From Actinomycetes bacterium (GTDB taxonomy: Bacteria > Actinomycetota > Thermoleophilia > Solirubrobacterales > Solirubrobacteraceae), in assembly GCA_021820105.1 (NCBI GenBank), contig JAKAED010000014.1, positions 1 to 41,502 of the forward strand: DNA of 41,502 nt, written 5' to 3'. Both the position numbers and the translations under genes were made by a program. The notes under the pieces are model-generated. The model was not told the origin of the DNA. It did not search any database and saw only the letters and a program-made list of their open reading frames with translations. This document shows, piece after piece, positions 16,594-23,313 of this stretch. Position 1 is the first letter of the stretch, and the number at the start of each line of letters is the position of its first letter.

Positions 16594-16607
16594 GAACGCC
16601 GGCGTTC
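16594..16607. promoter_or_regulatory. 14-base perfect palindrome upstream of nadA
   Basis: GAACGCCGGCGTTC lies in the 162-base gap between the methyltransferase stop and the nadA start, about 108 bases before nadA. There is no T run beside it, so an operator is as likely as a terminator stem. The regulator is unknown. Confidence 0.35.
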
Positions 16608-16648
16608 AGGGCCTTGCCTGAACTTCGTCCCCGATCCCTGTCAGTCCC

Positions 16649-17506
16649 TCACCCGCGCACCTTGGGATCGGTGCGGGGATTCGGTTGGGCGTGCCGTCGC
16701 ATGACTGCGGTCAGATACTCAGCTCTTGCAGAGAACTTCCCGCCAGTGCCCTGACCATGCGCGGAGGCAATCTGGATCAGGCGTAAGCGCAGCGCGTCCC
16801 ATTCGCCGCGTGAAGCCAGTGCCGTCCGCGCTCTGACGAGTGGTCCGTACGCGTCAGCCATGTAGTCGACCCATCCGGCTGCTGACTCGGCCGCCATCAG
16901 GGCGTGCTCCCGTCCAAATGCGATGGGTTCAACCTGCTGGGCCATCAGGAGACTCACCTTCTCCTCCGAGCCCCAGTCAAGCGGCGACCAGATCGAGCTG
17001 ACAACGCTGGTGGCCTTGGCTACTGCGGAGAGCACCTGGCCGATGAACCCCTCCCTTGTCCACGCGATCAGTGCGACCCAGCCTCCCGGTCGACACACGC
17101 GCAGAAGCTCTGCGGCCGTGGTCGGCGGATCTGCGCAGAACTGCACCCCGACGCAGGAAATGACGCGATCAAAGCTGGAGTCCCGCAGAGGCAGAGCGTG
17201 CGCGTCACCATGTACCCAGCGGATGTCCAGCCCGGCGTTCCGTGCACGTTCTGAGCCAGCTCGCAGGAGCTCGACGGTGATGTCGACTGCTGTGACCTTC
17301 GCCCCAGTTGCCGCGGCCGGCAGGGCGGCGTTGCCCGTTCCGGCGGCCACGTCAAGCACGTCATCCCCGGCCTGTACGCCTGCGATCTCGGTGAGACGGG
17401 CACCCAACAGGGGGATCATCCGATCGCATACGTCGGCGTAATCCCCCGATGCCCATACATCCGCCGGCGAGGGACCCGTTTGACCCTTGAGAACGCTCAT
17501 GGCCAT
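16649..17506 (-). CDS. Class I SAM-dependent methyltransferase (UbiE/Methyltransf_11 type)
   Basis: The 285-residue cytoplasmic enzyme has the Rossmann-type SAM site: motif I DDVLDVAAGTGNAALPAA, the acidic residue at the end of strand 2 (VTAVDIT), motif II GDAHALPLRDSSFDRVISCVGVQF and motif III LRVCRPGGWVALIAW. A C-terminal helical part ending with Arg/Pro-rich residues follows. The start is one of two close ATGs (17506 or 17500); neither has a Shine-Dalgarno sequence. It is divergent from the HxlR-family regulator gene across 65 bases, which suggests regulation by that protein. The methyl acceptor is unknown. Confidence 0.82.
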   Translation of the reverse strand: MAMSVLKGQTGPSPADVWASGDYADVCDRMIPLLGARLTEIAGVQAGDDVLDVAAGTGNAALPAAATGAKVTAVDITVELLRAGSERARNAGLDIRWVHGDAHALPLRDSSFDRVISCVGVQFCADPPTTAAELLRVCRPGGWVALIAWTREGFIGQVLSAVAKATSVVSSIWSPLDWGSEEKVSLLMAQQVEPIAFGREHALMAAESAAGWVDYMADAYGPLVRARTALASRGEWDALRLRLIQIASAHGQGTGGKFSARAEYLTAVMRRHAQPNPRTDPKVRG

Positions 17507-17523
17507 AGCGTCGCGCGGCGGTC

Positions 17524-17533
17524 GAGCCGGCTC
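17524..17533. promoter_or_regulatory. Palindrome in the divergent methyltransferase/HxlR intergenic region
   Basis: The perfect 10-base palindrome GAGCCGGCTC sits in the 65-base gap shared by the two divergent genes, a typical place for an HxlR-type dimer to bind. Evidence is positional only. Confidence 0.3.
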
Positions 17534-17559
17534 AAGTAGCAATTCGCAACCGGTCGGCG

Positions 17560-17565
17560 TAGCCT
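17560..17565 (+). promoter_or_regulatory. -10 box for a leaderless mRNA (HxlR-SCP2 gene)
   Basis: TAGCCT ends 6 bases before the ATG at 17572, and no Shine-Dalgarno sequence is present. The same hexamer precedes the epimerase gene at 28474-28479. Confidence 0.45.
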
Positions 17566-17571
17566 GACTTG

Positions 17572-18258
17572 ATGGACCGTTACGGCGAGTTCTGCCCGGT
17601 CTCTATGGCGGCGGAAATCTTCGCCCGCCGCTGGACGCCGCTGATCATCCGCGAGCTGTTGGCAGGTAGCACGCGTTTCAACGATCTGCGTCGGGGGATG
17701 CCGAGCATCACCGCAAGTGTGCTCTCCCGCCGCCTGGGTGAGCTCGCCGTGGCAGGCGTCGTTGAGCGCCGAGAGGATGAAGGTGGAGCACAGTACGTTC
17801 TCACCGCAGCCGGCGAGGAGCTCCGCCCTGTCGTGGAGCAGCTCGGGGTGTGGGGAAGGCGCTGGCTGCCCACCGAATATGACGAGCAGGACCTTGATCC
17901 GCGGCTGCTCGTGTGGGACATCCACCGCAACATCCAGCTCGATGAGGTTCCCCGCCGTACGCTGATCGAGCTGTATTTTCCCGACGCCCGGGCTGAGTAC
18001 CGCGCCTACTGGTTGATCGTCGCACCAAACGGCGCCGAGGTCTGCCTCACGCATCCCGGTGGTGACGTCGACCTGCGCCTGAGCAGCAGCGTTCAGACGC
18101 TCACCAACGTGTGGATGGGCGACCTGTCATGGACCGCCGCGCTACGCACCGGAACCTTGAAGCTCACCGGCCCGGATGATCTACGCAGGGCTTTCCCGCG
18201 CTGGCTTAAGCTCAACCTATTCGCCTCGGTCAGGCCGGTCGCCAACGCCCATCGCTGA
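17572..18258 (+). CDS. HxlR-family transcriptional regulator with C-terminal SCP2-like domain
   Basis: Residues 1-100 form a winged helix of the HxlR type: YGEFCPVSMAAEIFARRWTPLIIRELL contains the conserved Cys near residue 8, and RFNDLRRGMPSITASVLSRRLGELAVAGVV is the recognition region. Residues from about 120 (IHRNIQLDEVP, IELYFPDARAEYRAYWLIV, VWMGDLSWTAALRTGTLKLTG) resemble an SCP2/sterol-carrier-like domain, a known fusion in actinobacterial HxlR proteins that could bind a hydrophobic ligand. An ATG preceded by TAGCCT at 6 bases suggests a leaderless mRNA. The divergent methyltransferase is its likely target. Confidence 0.82.
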   Translation: MDRYGEFCPVSMAAEIFARRWTPLIIRELLAGSTRFNDLRRGMPSITASVLSRRLGELAVAGVVERREDEGGAQYVLTAAGEELRPVVEQLGVWGRRWLPTEYDEQDLDPRLLVWDIHRNIQLDEVPRRTLIELYFPDARAEYRAYWLIVAPNGAEVCLTHPGGDVDLRLSSSVQTLTNVWMGDLSWTAALRTGTLKLTGPDDLRRAFPRWLKLNLFASVRPVANAHR

Positions 18259-18411
18259 GCCCGCCCCCCGGCTGATTCCTACGATGTCCCAGGACGCCGC
18301 GCGAGGGAGGGCGCTATACCCCTCACAGCGCAACCAGCGCGCGCATGACTTGTTCACGGTGATGCATGGCCGCCGCCGCGGCGTCGGCCAACCTCAAAGG
18401 GAAGGACATGA

Positions 18412-20301
18412 ATGCGTTGGTGGGTACGAAGACAGGCGGCTGAGCTGGCGATCATCGTCGCCGGACTCGCGCTGCTGCTCTCGGGATCGGCAGCAGCCGC
18501 CACCGGATGGCGATGGTCTGCAGCGCAGATTGACCAGCAGGAGTCGGTCGATGCGGGCACCATCAATGCGCTCTCATGCCCGTCGGCGACGCTTTGCGTG
18601 GCAGGAGACGATCAGGGGAACATCCTCATCTCGACGCATCCGGGTGGCGGCCGCAAGGCGTGGATCACTGCCTCGGTTGACGCCGCTGGTGCCGGCCTTC
18701 CGTGGATCAACGGAATCTCCTGCCCCTCCGTGGCGTTGTGTGTCGCCGTTGATCAGAGAGGCCGCGTTCTAACGACGACGAACCCGACTGGCGGGGCCAA
18801 AGCGTGGAGTCACGTCGCTGTTTCGGGGTCAGCTCTCACGGCGATCACCTGCCCGTCCATCTCGGATTGCGTCGCCGTGGGCGGCGCTCAGGCGTTCAAC
18901 TCGGCGGCACCGGTTGGGGGCGCGTCGGTCTGGTCGGCACAGACCATCGACGCGCAGAATCGGTTGACCTCCGTGTCCTGCCCGACGGTCAGCTTCTGCG
19001 CGGCTGTTGACGATGGCGGCAACGTACTGACCGCGCCGGGCCCGGCCGGTCCCTGGACATCGGCCCACCTCACCGCCCGTGCACTGCTGGCGATCTCCTG
19101 CGGATCCGGGACCCTGTGCGTGGCCACCGACGACAACGGATCTGTGTGGAGCTCGACGACTCCCACGGCAGGGTCAGCTGCCTGGCATCGCACCTCTGTC
19201 AGCCCGGGCGGTGGTGCACGGGCGGTCAGCTGCATTGGCGCATCCTTCTGTGTCACTGGCAACCTTGGCCTCCCGTACTCCCTTGATCCCGGGACCGCAC
19301 CGGCGACATGGGGCGACGGTGCGCCGGGGCGGATCATCGAGGCCAATGTGATCAGCTGCCCCAATCTGGATCTCTGCGTGGCCGCGTCTGGCGGGAGCGT
19401 CACGGTGACCACCTCTCCGGCAACCGGCGCCTGGACCCCGGTGGCGCAGATCGACGGTGCTCCGACGCTCTTTGGTGTGTCCTGCCCAAACGTCCGCCGT
19501 TGCTACGCCGGCGACGACTCCGGTCACACGTTTGTCTCCAGGCGACCGGCGGCCGGGCCATCGACCTGGATGCTCGCCGGTCCGGTGAGCACCACCAGCT
19601 CCGGCTTCTACGGCCTTGCCTGCCCGACGATGTCCTTCTGCGTCTCAGCTCGGGACGACGCGCCCATCGGCAGCTCCGGTGTCGGCGGCTCCGGAGCATT
19701 CACAAAGAGCCCGACGGGCTCGTCCAGCCGTTGGACGTCGATCACGCTGTTGCATGGCCCCGATCCAGTCGTTCACGGCTTCTTCAACTCCGGATGCGCG
19801 GGCGCCACGCTGTGCGCGATCACCTGGGACAGCGGGGATCTGAGCATTTCAACCACCCCGAGCAAGCCTGGATCTTGGAAGAAGATCGGCCGCCGAGGCC
19901 GCCATCCGGGCGTCTACTGCCCCAGAATCGGCCGGTGCGTCGCTCCCGGTGGGTCCTGCCCGACACGGAGCTTCTGTGCAGTGCTGAGCACAGTCGGCGA
20001 CGGAACCGGCAGCGGAACCGTGTCCGTTTCGACGGATCCCGTGCGCGGTATCCGGGGCCACTGGAAGACGCTGAGAATCGACAGCGGCCGCAGATTGACG
20101 GCGATCTCCTGCCCGTCGGCACATCAATGCTTCGCCGTTGACACGTCAGGACGGATCCTGGGCTCGAGCCGACCGGCCGTGGCGTCCGCTTGGCGTGTCG
20201 CCAAGACCGTGAAGCAGCCCCTTGAGGCGATCTCATGTCCAGCGCCCAGCCTGTGCGTCGCCGTTGGCGAGAACGGCATCGCGGTGACCGGATCCCGATA
20301 A
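18412..20301 (+). CDS. Large secreted Cys-rich repeat protein, probably a beta-propeller
   Basis: The 629-residue protein has an export signal (basic start, IIVAGLALLLSGSAAAA). The rest is about 13 tandem repeats of roughly 40-50 residues. The shared core is [IV]-[ST]-C-[PG]-x4-C-[VA]-A-[VTG], then D-x2-G-x-[VI], a Ser/Thr/Pro-rich turn and a closing Trp. Repeats begin at about residues 53, 101, 143, 187 and so on; those near 410-540 are more divergent and one is enlarged. The two cysteines per repeat, C-x5-C, could be disulfide-bonded outside the cell. Repeats with DxxGxVxxS turns and a closing Trp suggest blades of a propeller. The ATG has AGGGAAGGA 4-5 bases upstream. Ligand and role are unknown. 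Confidence 0.75.
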   Translation: MRWWVRRQAAELAIIVAGLALLLSGSAAAATGWRWSAAQIDQQESVDAGTINALSCPSATLCVAGDDQGNILISTHPGGGRKAWITASVDAAGAGLPWINGISCPSVALCVAVDQRGRVLTTTNPTGGAKAWSHVAVSGSALTAITCPSISDCVAVGGAQAFNSAAPVGGASVWSAQTIDAQNRLTSVSCPTVSFCAAVDDGGNVLTAPGPAGPWTSAHLTARALLAISCGSGTLCVATDDNGSVWSSTTPTAGSAAWHRTSVSPGGGARAVSCIGASFCVTGNLGLPYSLDPGTAPATWGDGAPGRIIEANVISCPNLDLCVAASGGSVTVTTSPATGAWTPVAQIDGAPTLFGVSCPNVRRCYAGDDSGHTFVSRRPAAGPSTWMLAGPVSTTSSGFYGLACPTMSFCVSARDDAPIGSSGVGGSGAFTKSPTGSSSRWTSITLLHGPDPVVHGFFNSGCAGATLCAITWDSGDLSISTTPSKPGSWKKIGRRGRHPGVYCPRIGRCVAPGGSCPTRSFCAVLSTVGDGTGSGTVSVSTDPVRGIRGHWKTLRIDSGRRLTAISCPSAHQCFAVDTSGRILGSSRPAVASAWRVAKTVKQPLEAISCPAPSLCVAVGENGIAVTGSR

Positions 20302-20371
20302 GGCGACGACCGGACTCGAACCGGTGTACACGGCTTTGCAGGCCGCTGGATAGCCGCTCTCCCACGTCGCC
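20301..20371 (-). tRNA. tRNA-Cys (anticodon GCA)
   Basis: On the minus strand the acceptor stem GGCGACG pairs with CGTCGCC, and the discriminator is U as expected for tRNA-Cys. The anticodon loop CTGCAAA gives GCA, and the T arm contains GGTTCGAGTCC. CCA is not encoded. The last base coincides with the final base of the stop codon of the convergent repeat-protein gene. Confidence 0.94.
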
Positions 20372-20384
20372 AGGAGGGAAGGCA

Positions 20385-20390
20385 AGGTTA
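20385..20390 (-). promoter_or_regulatory. Possible -10 box of tRNA-Cys
   Basis: TAACCT on the minus strand lies 13 bases upstream of the tRNA-Cys 5' end. The -35 is unclear. Confidence 0.35.
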
Positions 20391-20449
20391 GCGTCCAGCC
20401 TGCGGGGGCGCGGTAACGCTGCCGCGGAGTGCCAGCGACCGGCGACTAC

Positions 20450-21349
20450 TCAGACGGTCAGCAGGATGCCGTTCCCGCTCGGATCGCGTACCAGCGTCGC
20501 GCCATCCGGAGTGGACTCAGGCTTCACGCCCGCCGCTTCCACGCGTGCCAGCACCGCGGCCAGTGCCGCGGGATCTCCGAGCCGGAGCTCAAACGCGCGC
20601 AGACCCACACCCGTGGGTGGGGGAGTGGCACCGCCACGACTGTTCCAAACGTTGAGGCCGATGTGGTGGTGGTACCCCCCGGCGGAGACGAACAGCGCCC
20701 CCGGATACTCGCGTGTGATCAGGTCAAAGCCAAGCACGCCGATGTAGAAGCGCTCCGTCTCGCGGAGTTCGGACACCTGCAGGTGCACGTGTCCGATCCT
20801 GGTACCTGCTGGCATCCGCCCGTCGCGAGCAGGATCGATTGGTGCATCGCGCAGCTCCGCGATCAGATCGTCCAGGTCAATTGGGAGGGTCGCCATCTGC
20901 GGCTTGCCGTCCGGGCCCAGTCGCCAGTCGGAACGCTCCCGGTCGCGGTAGATCTCGATTCCATTGCCCTCCGGATCGCTGAGATACAGCGCCTCGCTGA
21001 CCAGATGATCAGAGGCGCCGTCGAGGTGCCAGCCGCCCTGCACGAGTCGCACCAGCGCGACCGCCAGGTCACGGCGTGTGGGCACCAGGATCGCCAGGTG
21101 GAAGAGACCGGTCTGGCGTGGGTTGCGGGGTGGCGCGGCGCTGTCGCCGGTGAGCGAGAGGAGGGGCGGCCAGCCAGCCGCCCCTCCCAACAGAACCGAG
21201 CCGTCCGGTTGCTCGGCAGCGGTCAACCCGATCAGGCGCTCGTAGAAGGTGGCCGCGCGGTCGAGGTTCGAGACCCGCAGTTGCACGGTGCCGATCGAGG
21301 TGTCAGCCGCAATTGAGGTGGACCGGTCGGTCGATTCGCTGATGCTCAT
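20450..21349 (-). CDS. Two-domain VOC/glyoxalase-family protein (catechol 2,3-dioxygenase-like)
   Basis: The 299-residue product contains two vicinal-oxygen-chelate modules. The first (about 15-125) has GTVQLRVSNLDRAATFYERLIGL, GLFHLAILVP and YLSDPEGNGIEIYRD. The second (about 185-299) has GHVHLQVSELRETERFYIGVLGF, GYHHHIGLNVW and LVRDPSGNGILL. The metal ligands of this class (His in xxHLxI, His in HHHIG, Glu in GIEIY) are visible, though the closing GILL strand of module two lacks the Glu. The start at 21349 has GAGG about 5 bases upstream. It is the third gene of the YceI-FMN reductase-VOC operon, as in MhqR-type quinone-response loci, where ring-cleaving VOC enzymes are common. Confidence 0.85.
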   Translation of the reverse strand: MSISESTDRSTSIAADTSIGTVQLRVSNLDRAATFYERLIGLTAAEQPDGSVLLGGAAGWPPLLSLTGDSAAPPRNPRQTGLFHLAILVPTRRDLAVALVRLVQGGWHLDGASDHLVSEALYLSDPEGNGIEIYRDRERSDWRLGPDGKPQMATLPIDLDDLIAELRDAPIDPARDGRMPAGTRIGHVHLQVSELRETERFYIGVLGFDLITREYPGALFVSAGGYHHHIGLNVWNSRGGATPPPTGVGLRAFELRLGDPAALAAVLARVEAAGVKPESTPDGATLVRDPSGNGILLTV

Positions 21350-21356
21350 CTTCGCC

Positions 21357-21911
21357 TCACACGCCAGCCAGTTCGAGGTGGTGCCTTGCGACGCTGTGGA
21401 TGACATGAGCGAGCTGCTCGAGCGTCTCCTCGTCGTGCAGTCGGCCGTCCTCATCGAACTTGTTCTGTGCTCGGGCGACCGTCAGCTCCGCGTCGACCAC
21501 GCGCGCGCCGGCGATCCCGAGTGCCTTGCGCAGGGTGTCCTGCGCCCACATGGCCCCATAGTCAGTGGTGCTCGCCCCAATCACGGCGACCGGCTTGCCG
21601 TACAGCGCGGCGTCCGGGCCGTAGGGGCGCGAGCCCCAGTCGATCATGTGCTTGAGCTGCCCGGGCAGGGTGGTGTTGAACTCGGGTGTCGCCAGCAGCA
21701 GCGCGTCGGCCTCTTGGATCCTCGCCATCAGGGCTTCGACGCTCTCAGGTCGATCGTTCTCACGGTCCTCGTTGTAAGGGGCCAGAGCTTCGAGCTCGTC
21801 GTAGATCTCGATCTCGACACCTTCAGGTGCGTGTTCGGAGGCCGCCTGCAGCAGCGCCCTGTTGTAGGAGCGTCTGCGCAGGCTGCCGGAGATGGCAAGG
21901 ATCCGTGTCAT
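21357..21911 (-). CDS. NADPH-dependent FMN reductase family protein
   Basis: This 184-residue flavodoxin-like enzyme has the family start ILAISGSLRRRSYNRALLQAA (phosphate loop of FMN), LLLATPEFNTTLPGQLKHMIDWGSRP and KPVAVIGASTTDYGAMWAQDTLR. Relatives reduce quinones, chromate or azo dyes with NAD(P)H in two-electron steps. The gene starts one base after the YceI stop and ends 7 bases before the VOC gene, so the operon is tight. Quinone or electrophile detoxification is inferred from its partners. Confidence 0.9.
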   Translation of the reverse strand: MTRILAISGSLRRRSYNRALLQAASEHAPEGVEIEIYDELEALAPYNEDRENDRPESVEALMARIQEADALLLATPEFNTTLPGQLKHMIDWGSRPYGPDAALYGKPVAVIGASTTDYGAMWAQDTLRKALGIAGARVVDAELTVARAQNKFDEDGRLHDEETLEQLAHVIHSVARHHLELAGV

Positions 21912-21912
21912 C

Positions 21913-22461
21913 TCAGGCTGCCTTGACTGCCGAGACGCTGACGACCAGCTTGACCTCGTTAGCGACCAGCAGGTTGCCGTTGGGCAGCGTCTGGTTCCAC
22001 ACGAGGCCGAACTCGCGACGATCGATCTTGCCCTCGACCTCGAAGCCGATGCGATCGTTGCCCCACGGATCCTGACCGTTCTCGGCCAGTTCGCCGACGA
22101 GCTCGATCGGCTTGGTCACATCCTTGATCGTGATCTCGCCGGTGAGCTTGATCTTGCCGTCCGCTGCGGCCTCGGCGCCCGTCGAGCTGAACGTGATCTG
22201 CGGGAACTGGGCGGCGTCGAAGAACTCGGGTGACTGAAGATGTCCGTCGCGCTGCTCGTCGCCCGTGTCGATGGAGGCGGTTTCGACGGTGCCGGAGAGG
22301 GTGAGCTTGCCGTCAGCGGCCTCAACCGTACCGGCGAACTTGTTGAAGTTGCCGCGGACTGTGGCGATCCCCATGTGGCGTACCGCAAAGCCGACGTTCG
22401 AGTGAGACGGATCGACGTTGTAGGTGCCGGCCTGGGTGGCTTCCGGAGTGATGAGTGACAT
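21913..22461 (-). CDS. YceI family protein
   Basis: The 182-residue lipocalin-like protein has GTYNVDPSHSNVGFAVRHMGIATVRGNF, then GTVETASIDTGDEQRDGHLQS, FDAAQFPQITFSST and a C-terminal KIDRREFGLVWNQTLPNG, the full YceI order. Relatives bind polyprenoid or amphiphilic ligands in their barrel. There is no signal peptide, so this copy is cytoplasmic. It is the first gene of a three-gene operon with a readable promoter and MarR-type operator (22486-22534). AGCGAGGA precedes the ATG. Confidence 0.93.
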   Translation of the reverse strand: MSLITPEATQAGTYNVDPSHSNVGFAVRHMGIATVRGNFNKFAGTVEAADGKLTLSGTVETASIDTGDEQRDGHLQSPEFFDAAQFPQITFSSTGAEAAADGKIKLTGEITIKDVTKPIELVGELAENGQDPWGNDRIGFEVEGKIDRREFGLVWNQTLPNGNLLVANEVKLVVSVSAVKAA

Positions 22462-22485
22462 GTGTGTGGTCCTCGCTTTGCTTGT

Positions 22486-22505
22486 TTAGTTGAGCTTGCA
22501 ACTAA
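22486..22505. promoter_or_regulatory. MarR-type operator over the YceI operon transcription start
   Basis: A perfect inverted repeat, TTAGTTG, six spacer bases, CAACTAA. It begins directly downstream of the -10 box, so a bound repressor would cover the start site. The half-site AGTTG matches the operator of the neighbouring marR gene. Confidence 0.65.
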
Positions 22506-22506
22506 G

Positions 22507-22534
22507 AGCATAGCGGATTTGGTTGAGCTGTCAA
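22507..22534 (-). promoter_or_regulatory. Sigma-70-type promoter of the YceI-FMN reductase-VOC operon
   Basis: On the minus strand a perfect -35 TTGACA (22529-22534), a 16-base spacer and -10 TATGCT (22507-22512) are visible. The predicted start is near 22500, giving a leader of about 39 bases. A small TTGA-N4-TCAA dyad overlaps the -35. Confidence 0.7.
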
Positions 22535-22652
22535 GCATGTTTGTCGCGGGGTGCCTCGCCGCTGCTTCGGCACCCCCGCGCGAGCTTGCGCTGCGGACGC
22601 GCTCAGTGGTTGGCCGAGCTGCCCGCCGCCGCCTCAGGAGACGCCCGCCGCC

Positions 22653-23198
22653 TCAGGAGACGCTGCAGCCGCCGGAGTCGGCGGCCAGGGTGTCCGCCTC
22701 GGCAGTGCACCCATGGTCAGCGGCGGTGCAGGCTGCTCCCAAACCTGCGCCGGGGAGGCGACCCAGGAGGACCGCCAGCTGTTCCAGTTCGTCAGCTGAG
22801 TAGTGGGTGAGGAAGAGTCGCTGGATCCCGGCCACGTGGGTGCAGCCGGCCTGCCTGAGCTTCTCGTAGCCCGTGTCGGTCAGGCGCGCATAGGAGACGC
22901 GAGCATCGCTTGCGCAGGAGACCCGCTCAATCAGGCCCTGGCCGACCAGCCCGTCAATCAATCTCGTGATCCCCGAGCGCGTGAGCATCGTCCGCTCAGA
23001 CAGAGCGGACATCGGCAGGCGCCGCTCCTCTGCCTGTGCCAGGTAGAGGAGCACCTCGTAGTCCCGCACGGTGAGGCCGTGCTGCGCGATCAGGTCGGCG
23101 TCCAGTTCGCGCACGATCCCTGCGTGGCTCTGCAGGTAAGAGCGCCACGCCTCCAGCGCGGTTCCCTCAAGTCTCGTGCTCTCAGATGTGACCGCCAT
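22653..23198 (-). CDS. MarR-family transcriptional regulator
   Basis: The 181-residue winged-helix regulator has ALEAWRSYLQSHAGIVRELDADLIAQHGL, then TVRDYEVLLYLAQAEERRLPMSALSERTMLTRSGITRLIDGLVGQGLI (recognition helix) and ERVSCASDARVSYARLTDTGYEKL (wing). This is the MarR order. Cysteines lie in the wing region and near the end (CTHVAG, AACTAADHGC, GGC), so thiol sensing is possible but unproven. The ATG at 23198 follows TACACT by 7 bases and lacks a Shine-Dalgarno sequence. It is upstream of and in line with the YceI operon, and the operators match at both promoters. The last codons include a direct repeat that spans the stop (22624-22662). Confidence 0.88.
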   Translation of the reverse strand: MAVTSESTRLEGTALEAWRSYLQSHAGIVRELDADLIAQHGLTVRDYEVLLYLAQAEERRLPMSALSERTMLTRSGITRLIDGLVGQGLIERVSCASDARVSYARLTDTGYEKLRQAGCTHVAGIQRLFLTHYSADELEQLAVLLGRLPGAGLGAACTAADHGCTAEADTLAADSGGCSVS

Positions 23199-23205
23199 GT
23201 CAATG

Positions 23206-23211
23206 AGTGTA
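23206..23211 (-). promoter_or_regulatory. -10 box for the leaderless marR mRNA
   Basis: TACACT on the minus strand ends 7 bases before the ATG at 23198, and no Shine-Dalgarno sequence is seen. The operator at 23211-23226 abuts it and overlaps by one base. Confidence 0.5.
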
Positions 23212-23226
23212 GTTGACAGGTCAACT
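23211..23226. promoter_or_regulatory. MarR autoregulatory operator
   Basis: The perfect inverted repeat AGTTGAC, AG, GTCAACT lies just upstream of the marR -10 box, in the -10/-35 spacer, so MarR binding would block its own promoter. It sits in the 115-base gap shared with the divergent class V aminotransferase gene. Confidence 0.7.
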
Positions 23227-23313
23227 GAACTGGCCCCCGTGTCGATCCGGAGTCCCACAACCCGGTAGTGGAGAGACGCATCAGCTGCCGGGATGTGATG
23301 GAGTTGTTCCGGT

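Noticed and set aside
16594-16607. LexA box upstream of nadA
   Set aside because: LexA sites in these bacteria have GAAC and GTTC four bases apart; here the spacing is six.
22624-22662. Tandem direct repeat at the end of marR as a mobile-element boundary
   Set aside because: It is one short duplication of about 18 bases spanning the stop codon, with no transposase or paired inverted repeats nearby.
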